Source: Planococcus citri
Lineage: Eukaryota; Arthropoda; Insecta; Hemiptera; Pseudococcidae
Direction: 5' to 3'
Assembly: GCF_950023065.1 (NCBI RefSeq)
Contig: NC_088678.1
Span: 9,042,580 to 9,106,579 of the forward strand
DNA length: 64,000 nt
The notes under the pieces were generated by a model that did not search any database, had not been told where the DNA came from, and saw only the letters and a list, made by a program, of their open reading frames with translations. A program made the translations under genes and the position numbers. Below are positions 10,952 through 21,856 of this stretch, piece after piece. Positions within the stretch are counted from its first letter, which is position 1; every line of letters starts with the position of its first letter.

Positions 10952-12678
10952 GGGTAAAGTCACCAGTAGTTGACATGATCCAGTAGTTGACACTTACGTC
11001 ACAAAAATCGCCATTTTGGTGTCCCTGTGTGATTATTGAACTGATTGCACTAAAAATTAATTCATACCTCGCTTATTATTGGCCGTGAGTTAGGTGATGA
11101 TTATCAGTCATACTTTTTGCGTTTCATCAACTTTTATTTTCACCACGAAAATTTTGCGAATTTTTTTTGCTGAATTTTAATGGTAAGTGTTTTACAATTA
11201 TTTTTCTATATCCAACAATTTTGAACATTTTGAGATGGTTATTATACCATTTGAAAGCTAATGACTTAATGAGATACACTTTCTTTCTAACTACTTTTGA
11301 TTGATTCATAATCACATTTTCATGCTCAATAAGCCGGGTGTCAATTACAGGAGCTAAAAAATGAAAAATTCCAATAATTGACACCATATAAAAAGATGTA
11401 TTTTCTAATGTTTTTTCACCATTATTTTACCGATTTATTCAAAATAGTCTGATTAAAGTACGAGATGAATATTCAAGAAGCTATAAGTGCTGTAAAGTGA
11501 ATTAGAAATTACATCTATTTACGAGGGGCAATCAATAAGTGCGTGCACTTTTGCTATAACTTTTGAACGGGTAGATATTTTTTGATGAAATTTGTAGAAA
11601 ACATTCTTCAGACCTTTGAGAAGGTCTTGTGATAGTTGGTTTTGAATTTGGTCCCGGTGTTGATAAATTACAGCATTATCCGTAAAGTGAGTTTTCAAAA
11701 ATGCCGTCCAAGAAGGAAATTTGTTCAAATATTCATTTCCTGCGATTACAAGAAAAATCTGCCACCTAAATGAATAAAAAAATAATTAAAACGTATCGTG
11801 CTAATGCTATCTTAAAACAGATTGTGTTCAATCAGAGTTATTCTTCACTAACAGTCGCGATTGTTCATTTGATGAAAGGTGCAGTGAAAAAACCAACTTT
11901 TTTGCTTCACTGCTGCATTTCTTATGAGCTAAGCTTTCACGACCATTACTGAACAAATTACTCCGATTGAACACAATCTGTTTTAAGATAGGTAGCATTA
12001 GCACGATACGTTTTAATTATTTTTTTATTCATTTAGGTGGCAGATTTTTCTTGTAACCACAGAAAATGAATATTTGAACAAATTTCCTTCTTGGACGGCA
12101 TTTTTGAAAACTCACTTTACGGATAATGCTGTAATTTATCAACACCGGGACCAAATTCAAAACCAACTATCACAAGACCTTCTCAAAGGTCTGAAGAATG
12201 TTTTCTCCAAATTTCATCAAAAAATATCTACCCGTTCAAAAGTTATAGCAAAAGTGCACGCACTTATTGATTGCCCCTCGTATATGGCGTAAATTATTGG
12301 AATTTTTCACATTCTTGAAAATGTGATTCTGATTCAATCAAAAGCAGTTAGAAAGAAAGTGTATCGCATTAGCTTTCAAATGGTATAATAACAACCTCAA
12401 AATGTTGAAAATTTTTGGATGAAAATTGTAAAATACTTTGTCAACTACTGGGGTGTCAATTAGTGGAATGTCGTGTGTCAATTACTGGGGTTTTTTGGAC
12501 ACTTTTTGAAATGATCATAAAAATCTCAAAAATCTACTTACAAATGTGAAACACAAATCAAAATGTAAGGAAAACTGTGTTCTTTTAGATGTACTTACCA
12601 AAGTTTTCAAAAAAATATCAACTTGAGCTATAGATCGTTTTTTATCAAAAATCTGTTCAACTACTGGCGACTTTACCC
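10952..12678. mobile_element. TA-flanked foldback element hosting a second element
   Basis: The ends are GGGTAAAGTC at the left and GACTTTACCC at the right, with TA outside both (10950-10951 and 12679-12680). The inverted similarity continues inward through CCAGTAGTTGA and, after an indel-rich part, through a block around 11220-11330 that pairs with about 12310-12420. Variants of GTCAATTACTGG recur within the right half. There is no transposase frame. The interior is split by the mariner-like element at 11522-12280; removing that brings the two arms close together. TA duplications suggest the Tc1/mariner/pogo group. Confidence 0.8.
11522..12280. mobile_element. Mariner-like foldback element (nested)
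   Basis: Both ends begin CGAGGGGCAATCAATAAGTG when read inward, and the arms are virtually identical over more than 200 bp (a single difference is seen near 11595 versus 12208). TA flanks both ends (11520-11521, 12281-12282). The arms meet around a centre of about 100 bp near 11860-11955. The two frames encoding MNKFPSWTAFLKTHF on opposite strands are simply the same arm read twice. The near identity of the arms indicates a young insertion or ongoing arm homogenisation. Confidence 0.85.
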
Positions 12679-12680
12679 TA

Positions 12681-13100
12681 TGTATTTCTCACTATTGACT
12701 TGAAAAAAAAATTTTCCAACTCTGAGAGCACTGTACAACGGTACCAAAATAGCTTGGAGGGAGGGGGGATTTTTTCTAGGAAAGGGGATCGTTTGGAAAA
12801 TTTTAGATAGATTCCTAAGATGGATTTTTTTACTTTTTCTTAAGCAGAGGAGAGGCTTCCAGAAACGGCTTGATTTGGAGGGCTGGAATCAGGGAGTTTT
12901 TTTATGAGAACCAAAAGCTTTTATTCGGGGCTTGAGAGTGGAAAAAGTTGCCAAAAAAAAAAAACAAACAAACAAAGAACTGGTCTGATTTTATCACCGA
13001 TTGATCATTGAAGGTTTTGGTGATACATATTTTTCATTTGTTAAATTATTTTCTTCAGCTGAAAAAATTAAATTGATTTATGATTCTTGCATTATATCTA
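12681..13100. other. AT-rich spacer, nothing recognised
   Basis: Low-complexity A/T sequence, including a run of A with CAAA repeats at about 12953-12976. No gene seen. Confidence 0.4.
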
Positions 13101-16100
13101 TTTTTTAACGAATAAACGTTGCAGTGTGGTGCATATTCCTCAATTTTTTTTTTAGTATAGAAACCCTGCTATCAATTTATTCAACTATTCATTGCATTTT
13201 CTCAAGTCCATCAACTGTATACTTTCTCCTTCACGATACAATTTCTTCCCACAAATCACGACCCTCCAATTCATAGCGACTTTCGTCAGATTATTGTATA
13301 CTTTCACCCTTATTTAAATAACACGTTTAAAAATTTCCGTATTAAAATGCCCCCTTATATAAACTTTGATCTACTTACTTTTGCAACTCGGTTCATTCTT
13401 ACACACAGTGTACATATTTCCTTCCAAAAATCTTACCCACAATTACATTCGCACTTCTGCGGGGACCCGAAAACCAGCAAAACCAAAACCTCGACATCCG
13501 CTTCACAAAAGCATTCCACAAAAAAATATACTCGCTCGGTTTACGCAGCAGCATCGTCGGCGGCAAAAAAAAATACCTCGAGCAAAATACATCCGTAGGA
13601 AAATAAGAGACCGGAGACTGAACGTAATTTGTATAAAATGAGAAGAGGAAAGCTATTCATCCTATTTAAAAAGAAATTTAATTGTATTCTTAGTAGAATT
13701 AGGAAATGGAGAAAATAAAAAGAAAACAGAAGAAGAATGTTCAAGAGGAGATATAAAGGCAGGAAACCCGCCTTTAGAAATGGTGATAAAAGTTGCAACT
13801 TGGGGACAATGATTCAATGTCGAGTCTGCCGGTTTTCCTCCGGAAAAACTACGAAAGCTTCCATTACTCTTAGTTTTCTCTGAAACAAACTGCTTTGCGA
13901 CATTCAACCATTTCCACATATCAGTGGTAGCTAAATTTTGGCTAGTTTTTTATACTGCAGATGCGGTATTTTTTCAAGTCCGAGTAAATGATGTTGTACC
14001 AAGGTAAGGTCAGAGGACGAACAGGGTGAAGAAAAAATTCAAAATTTCCCATACAAGATGGTAAAATTTAATTCGAGTTAATTGACTTGGAAAAAAGTAC
14101 AAAGTGATTGGAATGTTTTGGGGTTGAATGTCGTCAATATGTTGAAACCCTTTGAAGCTTTTCCAGTCGATTTAGCCGCATCGTATATAGGAAAGATTGC
14201 GTATAAAGGCGAAGAAATTTCCACGGTGATTATCATTTGGGAAACCCTACGTCAACCCTAAAGCCAAGAAAAACCTACCCCTTTCTCTGCGCGGACCCGT
14301 AGTTAAGGTTATATTCTTTCTTTCTTATTGTTCTTTTTTTTTTTTTACGGTGCAGTTATACCATTTCGTTCTGTTTTATTTTCAGTGTAAATTGTTTCTT
14401 CTCACTCCCGTTTAACTCGCCTTTTTAACAAGGACGCGTCTGAAGCCAACATCCCCAGACACACTGTCCTCATTTATCAAACCGAATGTATATTACATTC
14501 TCTTTAACGCTTTCTTTTTAATATATTACGCTTCAACTTCTTTTCAAGTAATATAGTTACTTAAGTGGCCCAAAAAATATATTTTATCTGGCCCTTTTAC
14601 GACCTTCTTTCCCTTTAATTTCCCTATTTTCCCTTTGGGCTAACGTTGGTAATAAATTTTGATTTTGCCTTTATTTATGTGAATGCTGTAAGATAATTGG
14701 CTTCCCGTATATACGTGTTTTACCATTTTTATAGTTTCTCTTTACAGTGGAAAAACTTTTAAATCAGAATCTACCGCTATTTTATCCCGTTATATACTTT
14801 ACGCGGCAATACAAGCGCATATATATATTTTTTCTTCTTCTTCTCTCGACTTAAACAACCAAAACACATCGAAACAAACGCAACACCAGTAGAAATGTAC
14901 TTTGCAGAAGATTTTTAAATTGTGTAACTAGATTTAAAAGCATTTTGCCGATGTCGTTGCCATGTTTTTTTCCCTCTCGTTAACTTCACAACGCGAAAAG
15001 CTTCAATTTTCGCAGTGTAAAAGAGCTTTGATTCAGCCTTACACTTTTTTTTCTCCTTTCTGCTTCTCTCGTTGCTCAAGGAGGGGGAGGGGGTTCTTTA
15101 GTACAACAATAACACGTTGCCATCATCGTAGAAAACGTCACGTTTCACCACCAATAAGTAATATCGTTCTGCCCTCGTCGCATATCTCATTCTGCTTGAT
15201 CTTCTCAACTCGGTGTGGTAATCATTTTACAGCTAATGTCACAAGACGTTTGACTAGTGAAGCGAGAATTTTTTGGATTTCGCCTCCAGGGAGATGGAGT
15301 CAATTTTTCCAACTTGCTGAGCTCTTCTCATCTCTCTTCTCTTGCCATCAAACCCACACACACAAAGTAATCGCCAAAGGCACACATTCGTGTCTTTTTT
15401 CATTAACGATACGGTTCCCTCGAAGACCGAGTAGGAGGTGAAAGGGTACGATGCCCCTAGTGGTCATTTTCGAGTACTATTTTTTATATAGTTTTTGACT
15501 GATATGTAGCGAATTTGTCTCTGTAACCGATCACATGTCTCCCCATCCCCAACCCCCTAAAAATGTTTGCGGTTTTTTCAATGAACATTTACAGAATTCT
15601 CGATGTGTGTCCTGAGACTTGTTTTTCAAACCCCCTGATTCTTTTTTCTTCTGTCCAACTCCAATGTTTAAGTTACTAGTAGGTACCAACATATTATAAG
15701 ATCTTTGCACATTTTGCAGTGACCGGATATTACAAAGATGCGATTTATTGCCATGCTGGGGTGATTTTCTTCTCCTTTATGCGTTTCGTATTGATTTGCA
15801 CGCTCGTTATTGTGACACAAGAGGCTGATCTTGCAAGGGGTACGTATATTACGATTTGTGGTAAGAGAAGTTGGCCACGTGAGTTCCACGTTTATTACAC
15901 TTATACTTACTTGCTGAGCGTTATCCGCAGTGTCTTCCTTTCATATATTGACTTCGAACGGGATTCGGTGATTTATTGCCCATCTTGAGGGGATAGGAAT
16001 GGTACACCTTTGCCAGCCCAAACGTTTAGTTGGAGTTCAATTTCGGGGTTTGAGAGTTTACAAGATTGGGAGTTGGTTTGACAAGAAGTGGAGAGGTTGT

Positions 16101-16440
16101 TTTTGTTGTATACAATTATTGGTCATTTTGAAGTGTTCTTTTTTGGATGATTCAGCGATGAAATGAATGTGAAATTTTTTAATGAAGTAAATAAGTAGGG
16201 TATTGGCAATTTTTGAAGAAATTTTCCAAGTGGGGTTCACAGAAATGTGACGATCGAGTGTGATCAAACTGAAGTGTGGAATGCAGAAATATTCCAAATT
16301 TTATGAAACTTTATAGATATTTTCTCAGATGGTTTTCAGAAAACTTGGAAATTAAAGTGGGTAAGTATTCATCTAGAAAACTAAACTCGTATTTCATTTA
16401 AGACGAATAATTGATAAGAAACCTCTCACATGTCACTTCA
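13101..16440. other. Higher-complexity non-repetitive island without a recognisable gene
   Basis: This 3.3-kb stretch lacks the foldback and GATC repeats and has mixed base composition. The longest open frame in the window (14962-15441, 159 codons) lies here. It is Ser/Phe/Arg-rich, has no family motif and has no convincing splice context, so I do not call it a gene. The segment 13440-13600 is also relatively GC-rich. Regulatory DNA or untranslated exons are possible; nothing in the sequence proves either. Confidence 0.35.
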
Positions 16441-17112
16441 TTTTCAACTTTTTTTTTTTTTTTTTTTTAAATTTAGATCAAAAATATGGGCTCGTGTACC
16501 TTCAACGAATTGGTATCCGAATCTCATTTGGAAAATTAGTTTGCTGAAAAAATGATCTACACTGGTCATTCCACGTCAATTGGACCAAGAAGTGGTAGGG
16601 GGGTTCGACGATTTTTTTGAAATTTTTCCTGTGGAAAGACCTTCCGAAGGGATGACCAATGGCGCAAATCGCAGCCCTCTAGCCCATTTTTAAAGGCAGC
16701 CAGGGGGTGTCAAAGTTTTCAGTGAACCTAAAATGTCATCCATTTCATCAGTGGATTACTCGATAACCGCGATACCTACCAAAATGGAACTTTTCCCCAT
16801 AATTAGGGGTTTCAAAAGGCCTTTTGGTGATGACATAAAAATCAGTGTTGCCACTTTTTTTGGTACAAAAAATTAGCTCAAAAAGTTTCAAAACGTAGTT
16901 TTCATATCGTTTCAACTCTCAAAAATTCTAAAAAAGTAGTATTATGGACAACTTTTAATGTTGAACAACATATTGAAAAATTGGTGTGGTAACATGTTGC
17001 AAAGTCGATTTAAAAAAATTTAAAGTTTGCGAAAAAATGTGATTTTTTGATTTAAAACACAAAAAAAAGTTTCGATTGGTGAAGTTGACCCATTTGACCC
17101 CTATTTTTACGT

Positions 17113-17116
17113 ATCT
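17113..17116. repeat. Target-site duplication, left of solo LTR 1
   Basis: ATCT directly precedes the TG end of the LTR and is repeated as ATCT at 18198-18201 directly after its CA end. Joining the two flanks at one copy of ATCT restores the order seen in the intact family E copy (around 29036-29055). Confidence 0.75.
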
Positions 17117-18197
17117 TGATAGAGTGAGATTTGGTATAACTTGGTAAGAGGGAAATTACCTGAATTCCTATTTACGTGGTTGAGTTAAGAAATATTCCCT
17201 TAGGTAGGGAATATTTACCTTGCCCAGGATAGCTCAATACTTGGAGAGGTTTCAGTCATACTACTCATTCTTCACAGCAATAATCTCTGACCACCAATAA
17301 AACTCATACTATTGACACGAAAGTGATAATATGTTTATTGTTAATCAGAAATAATATTAAAAAATACACATCAAAAGGTCATAGAGTGTAAAATAACTAT
17401 AGGGCCATTTTATAATAAATAAAAGCTCTGGCTTCTACTTTACGACTCGCGTTAATGAATTAGACTATAATTAATATACTTTAATGGATAAAAAGCGGTA
17501 ATTACATACCCTTGAAACTGTACACAATTTCGGAATAAATGGTGACTTACTCACCAAACACACATACTGTCCATGTTTTCTGTCTCTCTTGGTGGCTGTC
17601 CCCAATAATAGTCAGCATCGGCAGAAATGTATTACACGAAGTACCCTTTCAGATGAGAAGTATTTCCGATGGCCAGCATAATCGGATAATACCCATTAAG
17701 AACTCGATTAAATTTGATCAATTATTTAGATCACGAGAACGAGAAACATTTTTACCACTAAGAGTGGGCGATATCTGAGAAAAAGGGGCTGAGTGACCCA
17801 CTAGGGGGACCTCGTATGCCTACTCGCATTTACATAAAGTCACTTTTGACCAAAGAACCAGCTCACTGGATTGCCGAGTCCAAAGATCAAGTTCATTTGG
17901 AAATGCAACTTACTGGAAAATACAACTTGATTGATAATTCAACCCATTTTAAATACAACTAGTTTGGCTCGTGGCCGTGTTGCTCTATTTATAGTCGTAG
18001 GTGCATCGTTCGATGCGCTTGCCGCGGATATCGATGACATTGAATTGTCATAAAAACGTAGTAGTAGGCGTAGCGATGTAGTAGGAGTTATCACATTACC
18101 ATACTTGCAGTTTAAGGGAGTTATTCTATTAATCATCACTAGGGTGATGATTAATTTAATCATCGCTAAGGCGATGAAGGCATATTTCCTCATATCA
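17117..18197 (-). mobile_element. Solo LTR 1 of a Ty3/gypsy-like retrotransposon
   Basis: The block begins TGATAGAG and ends CATATCA, has TG...CA ends and a 4-bp duplication ATCT. It matches the block at 42778-43887 in order: a GAATATTT segment near 17215, GGATAGCTCAA near 17230, GTTTAAGGG near 18110 and GGCGATG near 18170. On the minus strand a TATAAATAG box (17985-17993) is followed by an AATAAA (17334-17339), the order expected of an LTR promoter and poly(A) signal, so I place it on the minus strand. No internal retroelement region is attached, so it is a recombination remnant. The 4-bp duplication favours gypsy-like elements over copia or BEL, which usually give 5. Confidence 0.75.
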
Positions 18198-18360
18198 ATC
18201 TGATGAAAAAGTTGAAAAAACCCTTTCACTCGATTTTTCAATTTCAAACATCAAAAAAAGTTTAAATACATTCAGTCGTCTTATTTTGACCTCTTTCTGA
18301 TGTATTTCATGAAAAAGTTGATAAAAATTACACTCACAACAAAAAAATGAAAATTTGTTC

Positions 18361-19562
18361 ATTTTTTGAAACTTTTCAAATTTTGATAGTGCTGAAGTCC
18401 GTTTTTCAATTTTTGGCGAATTTTTGAAAATCAAATTTAGACCAAAAATGAGGGGAAAAATCAAAATTTTACCAAATTGACCAAGATAGTTGAAATTTGG
18501 AATACACCCTATTTTCCACATGCCAAATCGATTGGAAACTGTTTCAAACCGTTTTGAGCAGATCCGGAGCCTCCAGCTTATTTTTGAAAATCGAAATTAC
18601 CACAAAATTTCACCAAAATATAGAGTTGTAAAGCTGAAATTTATTCTGAAAACTAATTTCAATACGCTACGAAGTCAACTGCAGGGGGATTACAAGTCGT
18701 TTTGGAGCCTCCGGTGATTTTTTGAAAATTCCTGGAGCCTCCATCAGATTTTTGAATTTTTAAATTTTCACAAAATTTCATCAAATGGAAATGAAAAGCG
18801 AAAATTACTCTACACTCCAATTTTAACACCCTCTGACGACGACTTCATGTGGGTTAAAATCATTTTGGAGACTCCAGCGACTTTTTGAAAATTACTGGAG
18901 CCTCCAGTAGATTTTTGAAACTTGAAATTCCCGCAACATTTTACCAAATGGAGTTGGCAAGCTGAAATTTACTTCGCAAACTAATTTCAATACGATATGA
19001 AGATGAAATGGACTACGTGGTGGTTTGAAATAGTTTTAAATGGTTTTGAAGCTTCCAGCTACTTTTTAGAAATTTCAATTTTTCAAAAAACATAATACGA
19101 CCTCTCAAAAAGTTGCTGGAGGCTCCAAAACTACTTGAAACCACCAGCAGACGACTTCGTAGCGTATTAAAATTCGTTTGCAGAATAAATTTTGACTTTC
19201 CATCTCCGTTTGATGAAATTTTTAGGAAATTTAAAATTTCAAAAATCTACTGGAGGCTCCAATAATTTTCAAAAAGTCACCGGAGGCTCCAAAACGACTT
19301 GAAATTCCCCTGCATTTGACTTCGTAGCGTATTGAAATTAGTTTGCAGAATAAATTTCAGCTTTCCAACTCTATTTTGGTGAAATTTTGTGAGAATTTTG
19401 ATTTTCAAAAATATCCTGGAGGCTCCAGAACTGCTCAAAACGGGTTGAAACAGTTTCCAATCGATTTGGCATGTAGAAAATAGGGTATATCCCAAATTTC
19501 AGCTTTCTTGGTCAGTTTGGTAAAATTTTGATTCTTTTCTCTCATTTTTGGCCTAAATATGT
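18361..19562. mobile_element. Foldback family 1, truncated copy B
   Basis: The inner arms of family 1 are present in both orientations (for example CAAATCGATTGGAAACTGTT near 18525 and its reverse complement near 19449), along with many GGAGCCTCCAG words. The outer ends with the ATGGCGGCCAT word and the G/C runs are missing on both sides. The left edge abuts broken copy E2. It is probably an old copy that lost its ends. Confidence 0.75.
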
Positions 19563-20056
19563 TTTTTTTGAGCGAATTCGTGTTTTGAATTTTTTTCTTT
19601 TCAAATACATATTTAGCATTAATTAAGCCAAAATGTAAAAAAATATCATTCCTGAAACTGGAAAAGTACCTATTTTTGAACGCAGTGCGCATGGTGCAAG
19701 TTTTTAATTCGCGGAATTTGGTCAAAATCCGCCGACTTTTTTGGATTGATGGAAGGGGGGATCTACCCTACAATGTACGACGAATTTCTAGACAAGGTAA
19801 AAAAAATTCGTCATCATAACAATTGGTCCTATATTTTGAAAAATTATTCTGGTTGGTGTCAATCCACAACAAACCCCGCAATTTTCATGATAGGTACCTA
19901 ATCTTATCCGTTTTAATTTTGCAAGGGTTATCAGGGGTCAGTTAGAGGATATTAATACGTATTATGTACATTTTTAATTACTCGTGCATTTTTACTGAGA
20001 ACAATTAACCAATAACAAGCATTACTCATCGATAGAAATGCAAATTACGAGCGAGA
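19563..20056. other. Spacer upstream of the peptide gene
   Basis: No repeat family of this window is recognised here. The 200 bp before 20057 are AT-rich and could hold the promoter-proximal control region of the gene that follows. Confidence 0.4.
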
Positions 20057-20057
20057 A

Positions 20058-20065
20058 TATAAAAA
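20058..20065 (+). promoter_or_regulatory. TATA box candidate for the secreted-peptide gene
   Basis: TATAAAAA lies about 200 bp before the start codon, giving an expected transcription start near 20088. Between that point and the ATG there is a possible 72-bp leader intron (GTAAGT at 20128-20133, CAG at 20197-20199). Confidence 0.35.
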
Positions 20066-20261
20066 CTTTAATTAGTTAAGCGTAATAAAATCTCTTCCAG
20101 AACTAATCAGCAACTTGATAAAACAACGTAAGTATAAATGAAGACCATAGGTATACAAGCATGGTACAAGTAGATATTTACATTTTTCAATTCGTCCAGT
20201 CGAACGTTTTCTGTTCTTCTCAGTGAAAAGTGAACCTTCACAGCAACACAACGAAACCATC

Positions 20262-21485
20262 ATGTCAAAAATCATCGCGGTAAGCTTCTTTGCCTTTTCC
20301 TAACATTTTATTATAATTCAGATTTAAGTAAGCATTTATGTAACATATTCTTCAATTTTTCAACCTTTGTCACACAATTCTTAGGTACTCAAGGTACCCA
20401 AATAGTAGTCTCATCAGGGAGAATAAAATTTAAAAAATCATTATGAGCTTAAAAATTAAGCGATTGGATTGAAAAATAACTCACTTTATCAAAATTCTTG
20501 AATTCCTGAAGATTTTTTTATTGAATTTTTACAATTTAAAAAACTGTATAGAATACTTCAGTAAAGATGTTTTTGTGGCAATTTTCCCAGTTTTTTTCAT
20601 AATTTCTATTTTTTTTTGTTTTTTTTTTTAAACAAATTAAAGTAATGTGAAAATACTAAAAATTCAATCCTCCTTCCTTCTCCTCGCCACTATGAAACCT
20701 ATCAGTTCTTATGCATCATTCTGGAGCGTGTAGCCTTCCCCGATTTTTATTTTTTTCTACAAATTCTAAACTTTTTCGGAGGGGCAAGTGAACTTAAAAA
20801 CTGGTAAATAACTTTGATGATACTGGATGCTTATTGGGCAAACCATTTTAGCTCCCTCCTCCCCTCACAGGAGTTTGAAACTTTTGGACAAAATTTAGAA
20901 TCCTATGGATGAGGTTGCAAAATGTTTAAATTGATTGTGTATTCAAAAATGAGCGAAAAATTCCACGAAATATAACGATGTTATTGTTATCGCATGATAT
21001 AAAAATACTTATAGATCTTTTTTGACCTTTATTCCAGAGCGACTTGAAATTTCTTAGAAAGATTGAAAACTATAACTAGATAATATAGACTCCAAAATAG
21101 TCTGAAATAGCTGGTTTTTCAAAAAATCAAGATGGAGGGTTAATTTTTCTGAATTTTTTAGCTTTCAAAAATTCGTTAATAATAAAAAAAAATCAACTTA
21201 AATGGTTAATATTCCGGACATGGAAGTTTTAGGACATTTTTAAAAAAAAAATTATTATTTAAGCAATCTTTTTTACAGATCATTTTCAGTGTTTTGTACA
21301 TAGCAGCCATGGCTATCCAAGTATTTGGCATCCCACAATATTACAGCGGGCCAAACCGATACGGCGTTAAATTGTACCCATACCCTCTAAATCCTGACAA
21401 CACGGATCCTAAACTACAACTTCAATACATGATACAGCAAGCGAATTACGAAGCCAATATGGAAATAATCAACAATATGGGCTAG
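20262..21485 (+). CDS. Small secreted peptide, two exons (20262-20279 and 21279-21485)
   Basis: The first coding exon is six codons (ATG at 20262, MSKIIA) ending at a GTAAGC donor (20280). A 999-bp intron ends in a pyrimidine tract and CAG (21276-21278). The second exon continues in the same frame to TAG at 21483-21485. The joined protein has 74 residues. Residues 1-23 form a classic signal peptide (MSKIIAIIFSVLYIAAMA, then IQVFG). The predicted mature part of about 51 residues starts IPQYYSGPNRY, is rich in Tyr, Pro, Asn and Gln, has no cysteine, and ends in NNMG. Splicing is what creates the signal peptide, which strongly supports the model. I do not recognise the family. A secreted product such as a salivary, cuticular or neuropeptide-like peptide is possible, but the sequence does not decide. 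No AATAAA is evident within 100 bp after the stop. Confidence 0.7.
20280..21278 (+). other. Intron of the secreted-peptide gene
   Basis: A phase-0 GT-AG intron starting GTAAGC and ending TCTTTTTTACAG. It is AT-rich, with no recognisable repeat element inside. Its position, splitting the signal peptide after six codons, is common in small secreted insect proteins. Confidence 0.65.
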
Positions 21486-21856
21486 AATGTATATACTTCA
21501 TATACCTATTTTTTTTTTTTACCAGCGTTGCTTATCAATTAATTATAATACCGAGATATATATTATATCTTCAGAGATTTCCATGACATTTTCACCTATC
21601 TTGGCCATATTGCCAATGGCCCTTATTATAGTGATAATTTGTAGTACCAGATAATAGAAATAGGTATAAAGTTCAAATATAATTCGATTGTTTCTAATTT
21701 CATAACAAGCTACACTATGGATTAAATGTGTGAAAACTTTTTTCAAAAATCCCAAAAACATGATTCAATTTTAGATTCAAAATTATTCAGAAAATATTGA
21801 AAATCCTTTCGTCGAAATATTTGAAATTGTCGCGAAATTATAACCCATTTTGATAA
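21486..21856. other. 3' flank of the peptide gene
   Basis: AT-rich, with no gene. It presumably contains the 3' untranslated end. A poly(T) run at about 21512-21523 is the only marked feature. Confidence 0.4.

Larger units (their letters stand above)
16562..18360. mobile_element. Foldback family E, broken copy E2, split by a solo LTR
   Basis: From about 16564 (GGTCATTCCACGTCAATT) to 17112 the sequence follows the outer arm of the complete element at 28471-29877, and 18202-18360 follows the central part of that element's other arm. The gap between them is exactly the LTR at 17117-18197. The second arm is missing: at about 18361 the sequence passes into foldback copy B. The copy is thus a half-element. 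It contains no intact frame. Confidence 0.75.

Noticed and set aside
11519..12292. Two matching frames MNKFPSWTAFLKTHF on opposite strands
   Set aside because: They are the two arms of the mariner-like foldback read in mirror image. No transposase motif is present.
14962..15441. 159-codon open frame, the longest in the window
   Set aside because: Serine-, phenylalanine- and arginine-rich with no domain, no coding-like codon pattern and no splice context. A frame of this length can occur by chance in 64 kb.
17539..17778. 79-codon frame within solo LTR 1
   Set aside because: Inside an LTR and absent from the second LTR copy; no coding signal.
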